Shown: positions 19,791 to 29,278, numbered from the stretch's first letter. The stretch: DNA of 64,000 nt from Faecalibacter sp. LW9 (GCF_034661295.1 NZ_CP141062.1:868001-932000), one strand, 5' to 3'. Notes: generated by a model not told the origin, from the letters alone. Numbers and translations: made by a program.

Positions 19791-20792
19791 ATGATTGAGT
19801 TATCAAATCGTAAAGTTGGGTTAATAGGGAACGGAAGTTGGGCAACAGCGATTGCTAAAATGCTGAGTAAAAACCTAGAATCATTCAACTGGTGGGTGAA
19901 GGACGAATACGTGAAAAATCACATCGAAAAAAATCGTCACAATCCCAATTATTTGACAGACGCAGAGTTTAACCCTGCACGATTAAAAATATCAACCGAT
20001 ATCAATGAAGTGGTAGCCAATTCGGATATCATCTTTATTGTAGTTCCTTCTATTTATGTCGAGAATTGTTTAAGCAAATTAACCATTTCGCTGAAAGATA
20101 AATTTATAGTAACCTCAATCAAAGGAATTATTCCTAACCATTATAAAGCGGTAGGTCAATATTTATTTGATGAATTCAACTTGAAACAAGAACAATTAGG
20201 GATTGTCAGTGGACCTTGTCATGCCGAAGAAGTAGCGCTAGAACGTCTATCTTATCTTACGATTGCTGCACTAGATGAAAATAAAGCCAAAATTGTTTCC
20301 GATTGTTTGGCCTATGACTTTATCAATACCAAATTATCAAATGATATCTTCGGTACTGAATATGGTGCTATCTTAAAGAATATTTATGCCATTGCAGCAG
20401 GTATCGCCCATGGTTTAGGATATGGCGATAATTTCCAAGCCGTTTTAATGAGTAATGCCATTCGAGAAATGAATAGCATCTTAAAAGAAGTGGATAAAAC
20501 GAAACGTAAAATCAATGACTCGGCCTATTTAGGTGATTTATTGGTTACCGGTTATTCTAACTTCTCACGTAATCGAATGTTTGGAAATATGATCGGTAAA
20601 GGATATACGGTGAAATCAACCATTATGGAAATGAATATGGTTGCTGAAGGATACTATGCCACAAAAGGGGTGGCGATTATGAATGAGGGATACAAAATTA
20701 AAGCGCCTATTATTCATGCGGTATACAGTATTCTTTATGAAGGTCAAAATGCCGCAAAAACCATGGCTAAATTATCTAAAAAATTAGATTAA
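19791..20792 (+). CDS. gpsA: NAD(P)H-dependent glycerol-3-phosphate dehydrogenase
   Basis: 333 residues. The Rossmann motif GLIGNGSWATAIAK (about 10-23), the SGPCHAEEV block and the catalytic-lysine region YGAILKNIYAIAAGIAHGLGYGDN are those of GpsA. It reduces dihydroxyacetone phosphate to sn-glycerol-3-phosphate for phospholipid synthesis in the cytosol. It is divergent from the flippase and followed 1 bp later by a small helical-protein gene. Confidence 0.95.
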   Translation: MIELSNRKVGLIGNGSWATAIAKMLSKNLESFNWWVKDEYVKNHIEKNRHNPNYLTDAEFNPARLKISTDINEVVANSDIIFIVVPSIYVENCLSKLTISLKDKFIVTSIKGIIPNHYKAVGQYLFDEFNLKQEQLGIVSGPCHAEEVALERLSYLTIAALDENKAKIVSDCLAYDFINTKLSNDIFGTEYGAILKNIYAIAAGIAHGLGYGDNFQAVLMSNAIREMNSILKEVDKTKRKINDSAYLGDLLVTGYSNFSRNRMFGNMIGKGYTVKSTIMEMNMVAEGYYATKGVAIMNEGYKIKAPIIHAVYSILYEGQNAAKTMAKLSKKLD

Positions 20793-20793
20793 G

Positions 20794-21204
20794 ATGATCA
20801 AACAAGATTTTATTTCAAAATATATCCAAGAATTAGCGAAGACATTAGCCAAAATTATGGCTTTAGAAATTGGAAATTCTGATGAAGGATTTTTAATCCT
20901 ATTCAATCAAATGTTACACGCTTATTATAAGATTGACGACAATCAATTGGAGGTATTATGTCTTGAAAACCAAGAACGCGATCAATTCTTGTTGGCCGAT
21001 GAACTTCGCAAGAAGAATATTCTGACCTACTTAAAAGCGACAAGGCTATATCTAAGAAACAATTCCCAAGAAAAAGCTGAAAATTGTTTTAAAATCGTAG
21101 AAAGAATTAAGAATACGCATACTGGAATTTTCCAATTTCCAACCGAAGAAGATCAACGCATCGAAGAAGAATACAATAGATTAAAAGACAAATTTAACAT
21201 CTAG
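20794..21204 (+). CDS. Conserved helical protein, unknown function
   Basis: 136 residues, charged and predicted almost wholly alpha-helical, without signal peptide or membrane segment. The middle (NQERDQFLLADELRKKNILTY) and C-terminal helices resemble a TPR-like helical repeat, but no family is recognised. It begins 1 bp after the gpsA stop, so the pair is translationally close, and a terminator follows. A real gene judging by spacing, coding length and operon position. Confidence 0.7.
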   Translation: MIKQDFISKYIQELAKTLAKIMALEIGNSDEGFLILFNQMLHAYYKIDDNQLEVLCLENQERDQFLLADELRKKNILTYLKATRLYLRNNSQEKAENCFKIVERIKNTHTGIFQFPTEEDQRIEEEYNRLKDKFNI

Positions 21205-21226
21205 TTAATTTCTTTCTATCATACCA

Positions 21227-21258
21227 AGGGATGTTCTACAAGGAATATCCTTTTTTTG
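21227..21258 (+). terminator. Terminator after the gpsA operon
   Basis: AAGG(G)ATGTTC pairs with GAATATCCTT, with one bulged G and one G-U pair, followed by a run of seven T. Confidence 0.7.
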
Positions 21259-21328
21259 TTTTAAAAAAGAAAAAGACGCCGTATTAATTATTAAGTATTT
21301 ATAACTCAATAAACACTCTTATATAGTA

Positions 21329-21359
21329 TTGTGTAAATAAATGTTGTTTCGTATATTTG
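21329..21359 (+). promoter_or_regulatory. Bacteroidota-type promoter for the PKD surface-protein pseudogene
   Basis: TTG at 21329-21331 and TATATTTG at 21352-21359 (exact TAnnTTTG) are separated by 20 bp, the spacing known for flavobacterial -33/-7 promoters. The ATG follows 39 bp later, so the promoter looks intact although the gene is broken. Confidence 0.7.
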
Positions 21360-21398
21360 TAGCTAATTTTTTAAACCTAACTATTACAAATCAAAAAC

Positions 21399-22777
21399 AT
21401 GAAAAAGCATTTATTTTTTTATGTGCATTAGGTCTTATCATGGCGTTTTCGCAAGTAGGGATTAACACAAACGAACCTCAAGCATCTTTAGATGTTCAAG
21501 CAGCCCCCTAATACAACTACGGTGTCGGATGGAATTATTGCACCTCGTCTTACAGGAGATCAATTAAAAGCAAAAGACTCTGCGTATCAAACCCCTCAAA
21601 CGGGAGCTATTGTGTATGTAACGCAACGTTTAACTTCTGAACCCACTTCGAAAACCATTAAAGTAAAAGATCCAGGATACTACTATTTCGATGGAGAAAT
21701 TTGGCAAGCTGTTGAAAGCACCCAACAAAAAAGATTTTTGGTTAGTTGCTCCATCACGGAAGATTGATAATACAACGAATCGTAATTATTACCAATTATC
21801 TGTATATAAAGTCGATGAAAATGGAATCGCTCCAAACCCTACTTTACAAGATGGTGGTTTAGAATATGTTCAAACCAATATCGTTACTCATTTCACCTCA
21901 TATGGTCAAATTAAATTCAACAAAAGTAGCAATCGTTTAGCTTTAATTTCTCATAACCGTAATGCCGGAAATACGGTGTATAACAATTTATTAATTGCGG
22001 ATTTTAACAGTGAAACAGGGCAAATCACCAATTTAAGTCAACGATCGATTGGGGTGGCCAATGAACAAACTTATAGTATTGAATTTGATCCTTCGGATCA
22101 ATACGTCTAAATTACATCGCTAACAAATACTCCTGATGCAGTAAATAATCGAAAATATACACTTTATATCTTTAAAGTAAGTGAGCTCATCAAACCTTCC
22201 ATTGCCACAGCGAATTTGACAGACTATGGGTTAAAAAACTGGCACAGTAACAAACGGTTCAACAGTACACTTCGGTGCAATATCAACAGGTGTTGATAAC
22301 CGTATGTACATTACTGAAAATGGAACACGAAACTTATTTGTGATCACCAATCCAGAAAACCCAGAAGCAAAAAAGATTTATCGCCTAAATAATATTTTAC
22401 CTCAAGGATCTTTAGCGCGTTTAGGTCTTCCTTCCTACGCCTCTTTTTATTTTAATGTGAATATGAATGAGGTCAACATTTGTAAGGATACTCCTACAAC
22501 CTTTACCATTAATATCACAGGTAGCGAAGGAGGTGATAATTATTCAAGAACTGAAATTAACTTTGGAGATCAATCACCTATTGTTACGCTCAATAATGAA
22601 GGTTTAAACAAATCTTATACCTTAACGCATCAATATCAGAACGATGGCGTTTATACGATTCAGATGACCAGCTATGATTTACAAAATCAAATCATAGAAG
22701 CTTCATCCAGTACAGTGGAAGCCATGGTATCTTCCTGTCAAATCAAAGTGAATCCTCATATTCGAATCAATCTCTAA
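21399..22777 (+). pseudogene. Surface protein with PKD-like domain, multiply broken
   Basis: Joining frames gives one protein of about 460 residues: signal peptide (MKKHLFF...), the QVGINTNEPQASLDVQA N-terminus common in secreted flavobacterial proteins, a central region, and a C-terminal PKD-like domain (about 22480-22730) with NFGDQSP and the TLTHQYQNDGVYTI strand. Lesions: loss of one T near 21420; an extra C near 21507; an extra A near 21728; an in-frame TAA at 22108-22110, where TAT would fit; and a one-base change in an A-run near 22235. Five lesions in 1.4 kb point to genuine decay, though assembly error can contribute. Confidence 0.82.
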
Positions 22778-22802
22778 TTTTGAGGAACAAAAAGACATCA
22801 GC

Positions 22803-22826
22803 CGTTTCAATGGAACGTTTTTTTTA
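22803..22826 (+). terminator. Terminator after the PKD pseudogene
   Basis: CGTTTC AAT GGAACG (one T-G pair) is followed by eight T. Short stem but a strong T-tract. Confidence 0.7.
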
Positions 22827-22914
22827 TTTCTTATTTTAAAACCCAATTATCTAACGCGGCCGATAAATTCATTGAAATCATTTTCACCCTTTCTCTAAAT
22901 CGTTATTTTGTTCT

Positions 22915-22922
22915 TATCTTTG
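22915..22922 (+). promoter_or_regulatory. -7 promoter box for folD
   Basis: TATCTTTG exactly fits TAnnTTTG and ends 17 bp before the folD ATG. No good -33 TTG at 18-20 bp is seen. Confidence 0.55.
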
Positions 22923-22939
22923 CGCAAACACAACAAACA

Positions 22940-23818
22940 ATGCAAATTTTAGATGGTATTAAACTTTCAAAAGAGATCAAACAAGAGATCAAGGCGAAAG
23001 TAGAATCGTTCAAAGAACAAGGAAAACGTGTACCGCATTTAGGTGCCATTTTAGTTGGAAACGACGGAGCATCACGCACCTATGTCGACAACAAAATTAA
23101 AGATTGTCATTTTGTAGGTTTTGAATCATCAGAACTTATTTTAGAAGATACAATCACACAAGAAGAATTAATTGCTAAAATCCAAGAATGGAATAACGAT
23201 TCCAATTTAGACGGATTTATCGTTCAATTGCCATTGCCAAAACACATCGATCAAGAAGCCGTGATTAATGCCATTGATCCCAACAAAGATGTGGATGGAT
23301 TCCATCCAATGAATTTTGGAAAAATGGCGTTAGAAATGGAAACGTTCTTACCAGCAACTCCGTATGGAATCATGGAAATGTTAGAGCGATATAATGTTCC
23401 AACGGCAGGTAAACATACAGTTGTTATTGGTCGTTCGCGTATTGTGGGTCGTCCGATGTCCATTTTAATGAGTAAAAATGGTAATCCTGGAAACAGTACA
23501 GTAACCATTACACATTCTAAAACACAGGATTTAGCAAAATTCACAAAAGATGCAGATATTGTCATCACCGCTTTAGGGGTTCCTGAATTCTTAAAAGCCG
23601 ATATGGTAAAGGATGGTGTTGTTATTGTTGACGTTGGTATTACGCGCGTCGACGATCCAACTTCTCCAAGAGGATTTAAATTAGCAGGTGATGTGGATTT
23701 CGAAAATGTAAAAGAAAAAGCTTCTTGGATTACGCCCGTACCAGGTGGTGTGGGACCAATGACAAGAGCCATGTTATTAAAAAATACCCTATTGGCTTAC
23801 AATAGAAATAATAAATAA
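22940..23818 (+). CDS. folD: Bifunctional methylenetetrahydrofolate dehydrogenase/cyclohydrolase
   Basis: 292 residues, full length. YVDNKIKDC holds the catalytic Tyr/Lys pair, QLPLPKHID the substrate loop, GRSRIVGRPM the NADP-binding signature and PGGVGPMTRAMLL the C-terminal signature. It interconverts 5,10-methylene-, methenyl- and 10-formyl-tetrahydrofolate in the cytosol. queE begins 3 bp after its stop, so the two are co-transcribed. Confidence 0.97.
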   Translation: MQILDGIKLSKEIKQEIKAKVESFKEQGKRVPHLGAILVGNDGASRTYVDNKIKDCHFVGFESSELILEDTITQEELIAKIQEWNNDSNLDGFIVQLPLPKHIDQEAVINAIDPNKDVDGFHPMNFGKMALEMETFLPATPYGIMEMLERYNVPTAGKHTVVIGRSRIVGRPMSILMSKNGNPGNSTVTITHSKTQDLAKFTKDADIVITALGVPEFLKADMVKDGVVIVDVGITRVDDPTSPRGFKLAGDVDFENVKEKASWITPVPGGVGPMTRAMLLKNTLLAYNRNNK

Positions 23819-23821
23819 AAA

Positions 23822-24469
23822 ATGATTAACATTACATCCACTACAACAGAACAACAACAGCTACTAAAAGAAGGGAAGTTATTACCGATTATGGAGCACT
23901 TCTATACCATCCAAGGAGAAGGAGCTTATACCGGTGTAGCCACCTATTTTATTCGTTTAGGAGGTTGCGATGTCGGTTGCCATTGGTGTGATGTGAAAGA
24001 CAGTTGGGATGCAGAAAAACATCCGTTAACATTGGTTGAAGATATTGTAGAAATTGCAACATCTCAAGCTTCGATCATCGTTATTACAGGTGGTGAACCT
24101 TTAATGTGGGATTTATCTTATTTAACGGAAAAATTACATGAAAAAGGAGCGCGCATCCATATGGAAACTTCTGGTGCATATCCCATGTCTGGAGCCATTG
24201 ATTGGGTTTGTTTATCGCCTAAAAAAACAATGCTTCCAAAAGACGATGTTTGTTCCGCGGCACACGAATTAAAATGCATCATCTACAATCAGCATGATTT
24301 TCAATTCGCTGAAGAACAAGCTGCTCGTGTAGGAAAAGATTGTCTTTTATATTTGCAAACAGAATGGAGTAAAAGAGATAAAAATCTTCCAGAAATTGTC
24401 GAATATGTAAAGAAAAATCCCAAATGGAGAATTTCTTTACAAACGCATAAATACTTAGATATCCCTTAG
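23822..24469 (+). CDS. queE: 7-carboxy-7-deazaguanine synthase (radical SAM)
   Basis: 215 residues. The radical-SAM cluster motif is CDVGCHWC (Cx3Cx2C) followed by DVKDSW, with the QGEGAYTGVATYFIRLGGC lead-in typical of QueE and a TGGEPL SAM-binding motif. It converts 6-carboxy-tetrahydropterin to 7-carboxy-7-deazaguanine for queuosine tRNA modification. Other queuosine genes (queC, queD) are not in the window. It is coupled to folD upstream and ends before a strong terminator. Confidence 0.93.
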   Translation: MINITSTTTEQQQLLKEGKLLPIMEHFYTIQGEGAYTGVATYFIRLGGCDVGCHWCDVKDSWDAEKHPLTLVEDIVEIATSQASIIVITGGEPLMWDLSYLTEKLHEKGARIHMETSGAYPMSGAIDWVCLSPKKTMLPKDDVCSAAHELKCIIYNQHDFQFAEEQAARVGKDCLLYLQTEWSKRDKNLPEIVEYVKKNPKWRISLQTHKYLDIP

Positions 24470-24488
24470 TTTTTAGTATAACATTTCA

Positions 24489-24522
24489 AAAAGAGTATCC
24501 TCATCGGATGCTCTTTTTTTTT
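24489..24522 (+). terminator. Terminator after folD-queE
   Basis: AAAGAGTATCC pairs with GGATGCTCTTT (one T-G pair) around a TCATC loop, followed by a long T run. Confidence 0.9.
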
Positions 24523-24590
24523 ATCCTTCGAATTCTCTTGCGCATCTCTTTAAATTAACGTAACTTCATAAAACATTAAAAGTTTACCAT

Positions 24591-25104
24591 ATGAAAAAGT
24601 ATTGTCTTATCGCCTTAGCATTACCCTTCTTTTATGCTTGTACCAAAGAAGAAAAAAGCAATGCTAACCCTGATATCATCGAATATAATGAAGGAGAACA
24701 GAAAGAAACTCCTGTTGATCAATCCGCTAAAGCCATTAGTCAAATTGCCATAAAAGCGAACGAAGATATGACCTACAGCGTCAATCAATTTGTGGTGAAA
24801 CAAGGGGAAGAAATTACCTTAACGTTAGTTAATGTTGGAACAAGCTCGAAAGAAGCCATGGGCCATAATCTTGTTATTTTAAAACAGGGGGTCGATTTAA
24901 GTGATTTCTTATTTGCTGCCTCATCAGAGAAAGAAAACGATTATATTCCAAAAGATAAACCAAATGATATGGTGGTTTACACCAAATTATTAAATAGAAA
25001 GTGATCAAATTAAATTTACTTTGGATCAGAAAGGAACCTATACTTTCGTTTGTACGTTCCCAGGTCATGCGGGAACCATGCAAGGAAAAATAACAGTCAT
25101 ATAA
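24591..25104 (+). pseudogene. Azurin-like cupredoxin lipoprotein with a frameshift
   Basis: The frame opens with a lipoprotein signal (MKKYCLIALALPFFYAC, lipobox FYAC) and an azurin-type fold including MGHNLVIL, which carries the first copper His. It stops at 25002-25004 after LLNRK. In another frame the azurin C-terminus continues at once (SDQIKFTLDQKGTYTF..., then CTFPGHAGTMQG with the Cys, His and Met ligands of a type 1 copper site) and ends at 25102-25104. A one-base change near 24990-25000 separates the halves. If whole, it would be a membrane-anchored blue copper electron carrier. All copper ligands are intact, suggesting a recent lesion or a sequencing error. Confidence 0.85.
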
Positions 25105-25155
25105 GGTCAATTTCAACCAAAATTGACAGATGTATTCAAATCGGACTGACATCAT

Positions 25156-25200
25156 AAAAAAGGGAGTTTTCGGAATGCTTGATTCAGAAACTCCCTTTAA
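25156..25200. terminator. Terminator after the azurin-like gene
   Basis: AAAGGGAGTTT (25159-25169) pairs with AAACTCCCTTT (25188-25198) across an 18-nt loop. T-tracts are present on both strands (TTTAATT on plus, TTTTTTATG on minus), so it can stop transcription from either side. Confidence 0.8.
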
Positions 25201-25245
25201 TTCTATAAATCCAATAGAATTTAAATATTTTTCTATAAAAAATAG

Positions 25246-25264
25246 TTTTGGCACAGCGTTTGTA
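25246..25264 (+). promoter_or_regulatory. Putative sigma-54 promoter
   Basis: TTTTGGCACAGCGTTTGTA contains TGGCAC-N5-TTGTA. The GG and the downstream G have the 11-bp offset of sigma-54 (-24/-12) promoters, and only one core base departs (TTGTA for TTGCA). Transcription would start near 25274. No activator site was identified. Confidence 0.55.
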
Positions 25265-25273
25265 ATTAACCTA

Positions 25274-25349
25274 TATGTATAAGATTTAGTAGAGTAAATT
25301 TTGTCCTCATGTGTTAATTTTAAGCCTGAAGAAGTTCAGGCTTTTTTTG
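25274..25349 (+). ncRNA. Putative small RNA between a sigma-54 promoter and a terminator
   Basis: The sigma-54-like promoter at 25246-25264 points into about 50 bp with no usable ORF (the ATGs give at most four codons), followed by a strong terminator AGCCTGAA GAAG TTCAGGCT plus seven T (25324-25349). The upstream azurin-like gene has its own terminator and the downstream aspA gene is on the opposite strand, so this promoter-terminator pair serves no neighbouring gene. The transcript would be about 75 nt. The 5' end is inferred. Confidence 0.5.
25324..25349 (+). terminator. Terminator of the putative small RNA
   Basis: Perfect 8-bp stem AGCCTGAA/TTCAGGCT with loop GAAG, then TTTTTTT. On the minus strand the stem is followed by AAAATTAAC-type sequence, so it is directional. 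Confidence 0.85.
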
Positions 25350-25391
25350 TGCCTTCTGGTCAAGAAAAAAACCAGCAAGTTGAGCTAAACA

Positions 25392-26792
25392 TCAACCAAT
25401 TTGTGGCGCTAACATGTTTTGAGGATTTAGAATTTCATCCAAACGACTCTTAGTTAGCAATTCATATTCAATTACGAGTTGGTAAACGCCTTTACCCGTT
25501 AATAAAGCTTCTTTTGCAATTTTCGTGGCCATTTTATAACCGATATAAGGATTTAAGGCCTTGACAATCCCGATGCTATTTTTCACCAATTGTTCCGCCA
25601 CTTCTTTGTTCGCAACAATTCCTTCCACACATTTTGATTTTAAGGTAGAAATTCCATTTTGCATCAAGGTCATGGATTCCATTAACGATTGAACGATTAT
25701 GGGCTCCATCACATTCAGCTGCAACTGACCTGCTTCTGCAGCCATCATAATCGTAGTATCGTTTCCGATAACTTTAAAGCACACCTGATTTAACACTTCT
25801 GGAATAACGGGGTTCACCTTACCCGGCATAATGGATGATCCTGCCTGCATCGCAGGCAAAGAGATTTCTCCTAAACCAGCGCGTGGTCCAGATGAAAGCA
25901 AACGTAAATCATTACAAATTTTGGAAAGCTTGATGGTCAATCGTTTTAAAGCCGACGAATATTCCACAAAACAAGAAGTATCTGAAGTCGCCTCCATTAA
26001 ATTCGGGGTCACATAAACAGGAATCCCTGTAATATTTTTTAAATTTTTAGCACACAACGCAGGAAATTCATAAGGGGCGTTAATTCCTGTACCAATCGCT
26101 GTTCCTCCCATATGAATGGACAAAAATTCTTCTCGTGCCATTTTTAATCGTTTTAATTCCTTTTCTAGGGTAAAAGCAAACACTTCGAATTCTTGACCCA
26201 TTGTCATGGGTACTGCATCTTGCAATTGGGTACGGCTCATTTTCATGATCGACTGAAATTCAATTCCTTTAATACGAAATACCGTCACTAAGTCTTCCAA
26301 CTGATGATACAAATCTTCATGCATTTGGTACAAAGCCATTTTGACTGCTGTAGGATAGGCATCATTGGTCGATTGTGCTAAATTAATATGGTCATTAGGA
26401 GAACAAAATTCATATTCCCCCTTCTTGTATCCCATAATTTCTAACGCCCGATTCGCAATCACTTCATTTATATTCATATTCACCGAAGTTCCTGCGCCTC
26501 CTTGAATCATATCGACCGGAAATTGATCATTCAATTGTCCATTGATTACATCCAAACACGCCTGTCGAATGGCTTGATATAATTTTTCATCTAACGCATG
26601 AGTCTCCAAATTGGTTTGAGCAGCCGCTAATTTAACTTGGGCAAGAGATTGAATAAAAATCGGATAATCACTCAATTTCTCTTTCGAAAGATTAAAATTT
26701 TCGACAGCTCGCATGGTTTGAATCCCATAATAAGCATGAGCAGGAACATCCAAGTCCCCTATTAAATCACTTTCCACTCGATGTAAATTCAT
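25392..26792 (-). CDS. aspA: Aspartate ammonia-lyase
   Basis: 466 residues of the fumarase/aspartase superfamily. It carries the GSSIMPGKVNPVIPE signature loop with the catalytic Ser, GGAGTSVNMNINEV near residue 100 and the STNDAYPTA block. Length and the N-terminal ESDLIGDLDVP sequence fit aspartase better than class II fumarase. It converts L-aspartate to fumarate and ammonia in the cytosol. Monocistronic by its neighbours. No clear terminator is seen before 25392 on the minus strand. Confidence 0.93.
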   Translation of the reverse strand: MNLHRVESDLIGDLDVPAHAYYGIQTMRAVENFNLSKEKLSDYPIFIQSLAQVKLAAAQTNLETHALDEKLYQAIRQACLDVINGQLNDQFPVDMIQGGAGTSVNMNINEVIANRALEIMGYKKGEYEFCSPNDHINLAQSTNDAYPTAVKMALYQMHEDLYHQLEDLVTVFRIKGIEFQSIMKMSRTQLQDAVPMTMGQEFEVFAFTLEKELKRLKMAREEFLSIHMGGTAIGTGINAPYEFPALCAKNLKNITGIPVYVTPNLMEATSDTSCFVEYSSALKRLTIKLSKICNDLRLLSSGPRAGLGEISLPAMQAGSSIMPGKVNPVIPEVLNQVCFKVIGNDTTIMMAAEAGQLQLNVMEPIIVQSLMESMTLMQNGISTLKSKCVEGIVANKEVAEQLVKNSIGIVKALNPYIGYKMATKIAKEALLTGKGVYQLVIEYELLTKSRLDEILNPQNMLAPQIG

Positions 26793-26945
26793 ATTTACGT
26801 GTTTTTGTTATTAGACCCTACAAAAAAACAATATTAATTTATAAAAAACAACATTTTAAAGCGAATCACCCTTATTTTTTAAGGGGTATTTATAGTTATA
26901 TTTAATTATCAATCGTAAAACAAGATTTTTTTTGAGGGGTTCAAA

Positions 26946-26983
26946 CAAAAAAAAAGAGGAATATTCATTGAATACCCCTCCTT
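26946..26983 (-). terminator. Terminator after pgi
   Basis: On the minus strand GAGGGGTATTC AAT GAATATTCCTC (two G-U pairs) is followed by a run of nine T. Confidence 0.88.
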
Positions 26984-27006
26984 TTCTTATCGTTGATGAG
27001 AAAATT

Positions 27007-28659
27007 TTACTTTCTCCAATATTTATACGCATTGATTAAACCATTCGTCGACGAATCATGAGACTTCACCGGCTCATCATTCGCTAATTCTGGTAAAATA
27101 ACATTCGCCAATTGTTTTCCTAACTCTACCCCCCATTGATCAAAAGAGAATATATTCCAAATCACCCCTTGAACATAAATTTTATGCTCGTACATGGCGA
27201 TTAAATTACCTAATACACGTGGTGTAAGAACTTCATATAAAATGGAATTCGTTGGACGATTTCCTTCAAAAATTTTAAAGGGTGTTAAGAATTCAATCTC
27301 TTCTGGGGATTTCCCCGCTTGTTGTAATTCTGCAATTACCGTTGCTCGATCTTTTCCAAATGCTAACGCTTCCGTTTGAGCAAAAAAGTTCGATAACAAT
27401 TTCGCGTGGTGATCACCCAATACATTCAATGAGTTAGCCCCTGCAATAAAATCAGCGGGAATCAATTTCGTTCCTTGGTGAATCAATTGATAGAAGGCGT
27501 GTTGTCCGTTAGTTCCTGGCTCACCCCAAATAATCGGTCCTGTTTCATAATCAACCGGCTGACCATCTCGTCCAATGGATTTACCATTAGATTCCATATC
27601 ACCTTGCTGAAAATAAGCAGCAAATCGCGATAAATATTGTTCGTACGGCAATAAAGCAACGGAATCAGCACCAAAGAAATTGTTGTACCAAATTCCGATT
27701 AAAGCCAATACCACGGGAATATTTTGATCTAATGTTTCTGTTTTAAAATGAAGGTCCATTTCATGAGCTCCTTCAAGCAACTCCTCGAAATGTTCGAATC
27801 CAACGGCTAAAGCAATGCTTAAACCAATGGCGCTCCACAACGAGTAACGACCACCAACCCAATCCCAGAATTGGAACATATTCGCTGTATCGATTCCAAA
27901 ATCAGCGACTCCTTGAGCATTTGTAGATAACGCCACAAAATGTTTTGCAACATCAGATACAGCTGCACCATGCTCCAATAACCATTGCTTCGCTGTAAAG
28001 GCATTCGTCATTGTTTCTTGTGTCGTGAACGTTTTCGATGCAACAATAAATAACGTCGTCTCAGGATTCACCACTTTAAATGTCTCCGCTAAATGGGTTC
28101 CATCAATATTGGATACAAAATGAACATTTAATCGTGTTTTATAATGTTTTAACGCTTCCGTCACCATCACAGGCCCTAAGTCTGAACCTCCGATTCCGAT
28201 GTTCACCACATCTGTAATTTCTTTTCCCGTAAATCCTTTCCATTCACCAGAGATCACTTTTTCAGTGAAAGATTTCATTTGGTCTAATACAGCATTGATT
28301 TGAGGCATCACATCTTGACCATGAACCAAAACTTCATCATTCGAACGGTTACGTAAAGCCGTGTGCAATACAGCACGACCTTCCGTCACATTAATCACGT
28401 CCCCTTGAAACATTTGTTGAATGGCTTCATCAACACCTGTTTCTTTAGCCAATTCCACCAATAGCTCAATGGTTTCAGCTGTAATGCGGTTTTTTGAATA
28501 ATCAACCAATAAAGAGGGATATTGAATCGAGAATTGTTCAAAACGTTTTGGATTCGCTTCAAATAATGCTTTAATGGATGTATGTTGAATCGCTTCGTAA
28601 TGGGCTTGTAATTTTTTCCAAGCCGAAGTCGTCGTTGGATTGATCGTTTTTAATGCCAT
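27007..28659 (-). CDS. pgi: Glucose-6-phosphate isomerase
   Basis: 550 residues from the chosen ATG at 28659 ([14 protein letters not shown]), where the family normally begins; an ATG-type start seven codons upstream would overlap the promoter box. Signatures: GIGGSDLGP (sugar-phosphate site), [28 protein letters not shown], and a C-terminal YKYWRK. It interconverts glucose-6-phosphate and fructose-6-phosphate, linking glycolysis to nucleotide-sugar synthesis (fructose-6-P is the source of mannose and amino sugars). The first repeat tract begins about 80 bp upstream. Confidence 0.96.
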   Translation of the reverse strand: MALKTINPTTTSAWKKLQAHYEAIQHTSIKALFEANPKRFEQFSIQYPSLLVDYSKNRITAETIELLVELAKETGVDEAIQQMFQGDVINVTEGRAVLHTALRNRSNDEVLVHGQDVMPQINAVLDQMKSFTEKVISGEWKGFTGKEITDVVNIGIGGSDLGPVMVTEALKHYKTRLNVHFVSNIDGTHLAETFKVVNPETTLFIVASKTFTTQETMTNAFTAKQWLLEHGAAVSDVAKHFVALSTNAQGVADFGIDTANMFQFWDWVGGRYSLWSAIGLSIALAVGFEHFEELLEGAHEMDLHFKTETLDQNIPVVLALIGIWYNNFFGADSVALLPYEQYLSRFAAYFQQGDMESNGKSIGRDGQPVDYETGPIIWGEPGTNGQHAFYQLIHQGTKLIPADFIAGANSLNVLGDHHAKLLSNFFAQTEALAFGKDRATVIAELQQAGKSPEEIEFLTPFKIFEGNRPTNSILYEVLTPRVLGNLIAMYEHKIYVQGVIWNIFSFDQWGVELGKQLANVILPELANDEPVKSHDSSTNGLINAYKYWRK

Positions 28660-28677
28660 AATCTGTTTGTTACATAA

Positions 28678-28685
28678 CAAATTTA
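28678..28685 (-). promoter_or_regulatory. -7 promoter box for pgi
   Basis: TAAATTTG (minus strand) fits TAnnTTTG and lies 18 bp before the chosen pgi ATG, supporting that start. No exact TTG at the -33 distance is seen. Repeats begin about 55 bp further upstream. Confidence 0.5.
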
Positions 28686-28860
28686 AACATTTCAGCTACA
28701 CGATAAAAAGAGAATATTAACGATAACGATTGAAGTGTTAGATATTTTTTATGGATGAATCTTTTCGTAATTAGTACTCGTAATTCGTACTTCATAAAAA
28801 ATAAATTGGTACTTTAAAACATCCGCGTAAAGAAAATCATTTGATCAAAACCCATAACCC

Positions 28861-28895
28861 GTTAAGCGTTAAGCGTTAAGCGTTAAGCGTTAAGC
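28861..28895. repeat. (GTTAAGC)5 heptamer array
   Basis: Five perfect heptamers in the first unit of tract R1, followed by GAAGTTAGAA. The matching arrays in the next two units have seven and five copies. Confidence 0.95.
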
Positions 28896-28905
28896 GAAGT
28901 TAGAA

Positions 28906-28945
28906 GTTAGAAAGTTAGAAAGTTAGAAAGTTAGAAAGTTAGAAA
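28906..28945. repeat. (GTTAGAAA)5 octamer array
   Basis: Five perfect octamers directly after the heptamer array of the first R1 unit. Octamer arrays of variable length follow heptamer arrays in the other units too. Confidence 0.92.
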
Positions 28946-29062
28946 GTTAATTTTTACAATCCATCATTCGTAATTAGTACTCGTAATTCGTACTTCATAA
29001 AAAATAAATTGGCTTTTAAAACATCCGCGTAAAGAAAATCATTTGATCAAAACCCATAACCC

Positions 29063-29111
29063 GTTAAGCGTTAAGCGTTAAGCGTTAAGCGTTAAGCGTT
29101 AAGCGTTAAGC
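29063..29111. repeat. (GTTAAGC)7 heptamer array
   Basis: Seven perfect heptamers in the second R1 unit, two more than in the first and third units. Confidence 0.95.
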
Positions 29112-29278
29112 GAAGTTAGAAGTTAGAAAGTTAGAAAGTTAGAAAGTTAGAAAGTTAGAAAGTTAATTTTTACAATCCATCATTCGTAATTAGTACTCGT
29201 AATTCGTACTTCATAAAAAATAAATTGGCTTTTAAAACATCCGCGTAAAGAAAATCATTTGATCAAAACCCATAACCC

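Noticed and set aside
19697-19888. N-terminal extension of the flippase gene
   Set aside because: It would overlap the first 98 bp of divergent gpsA and both promoters; the extra residues do not fit the family's start.
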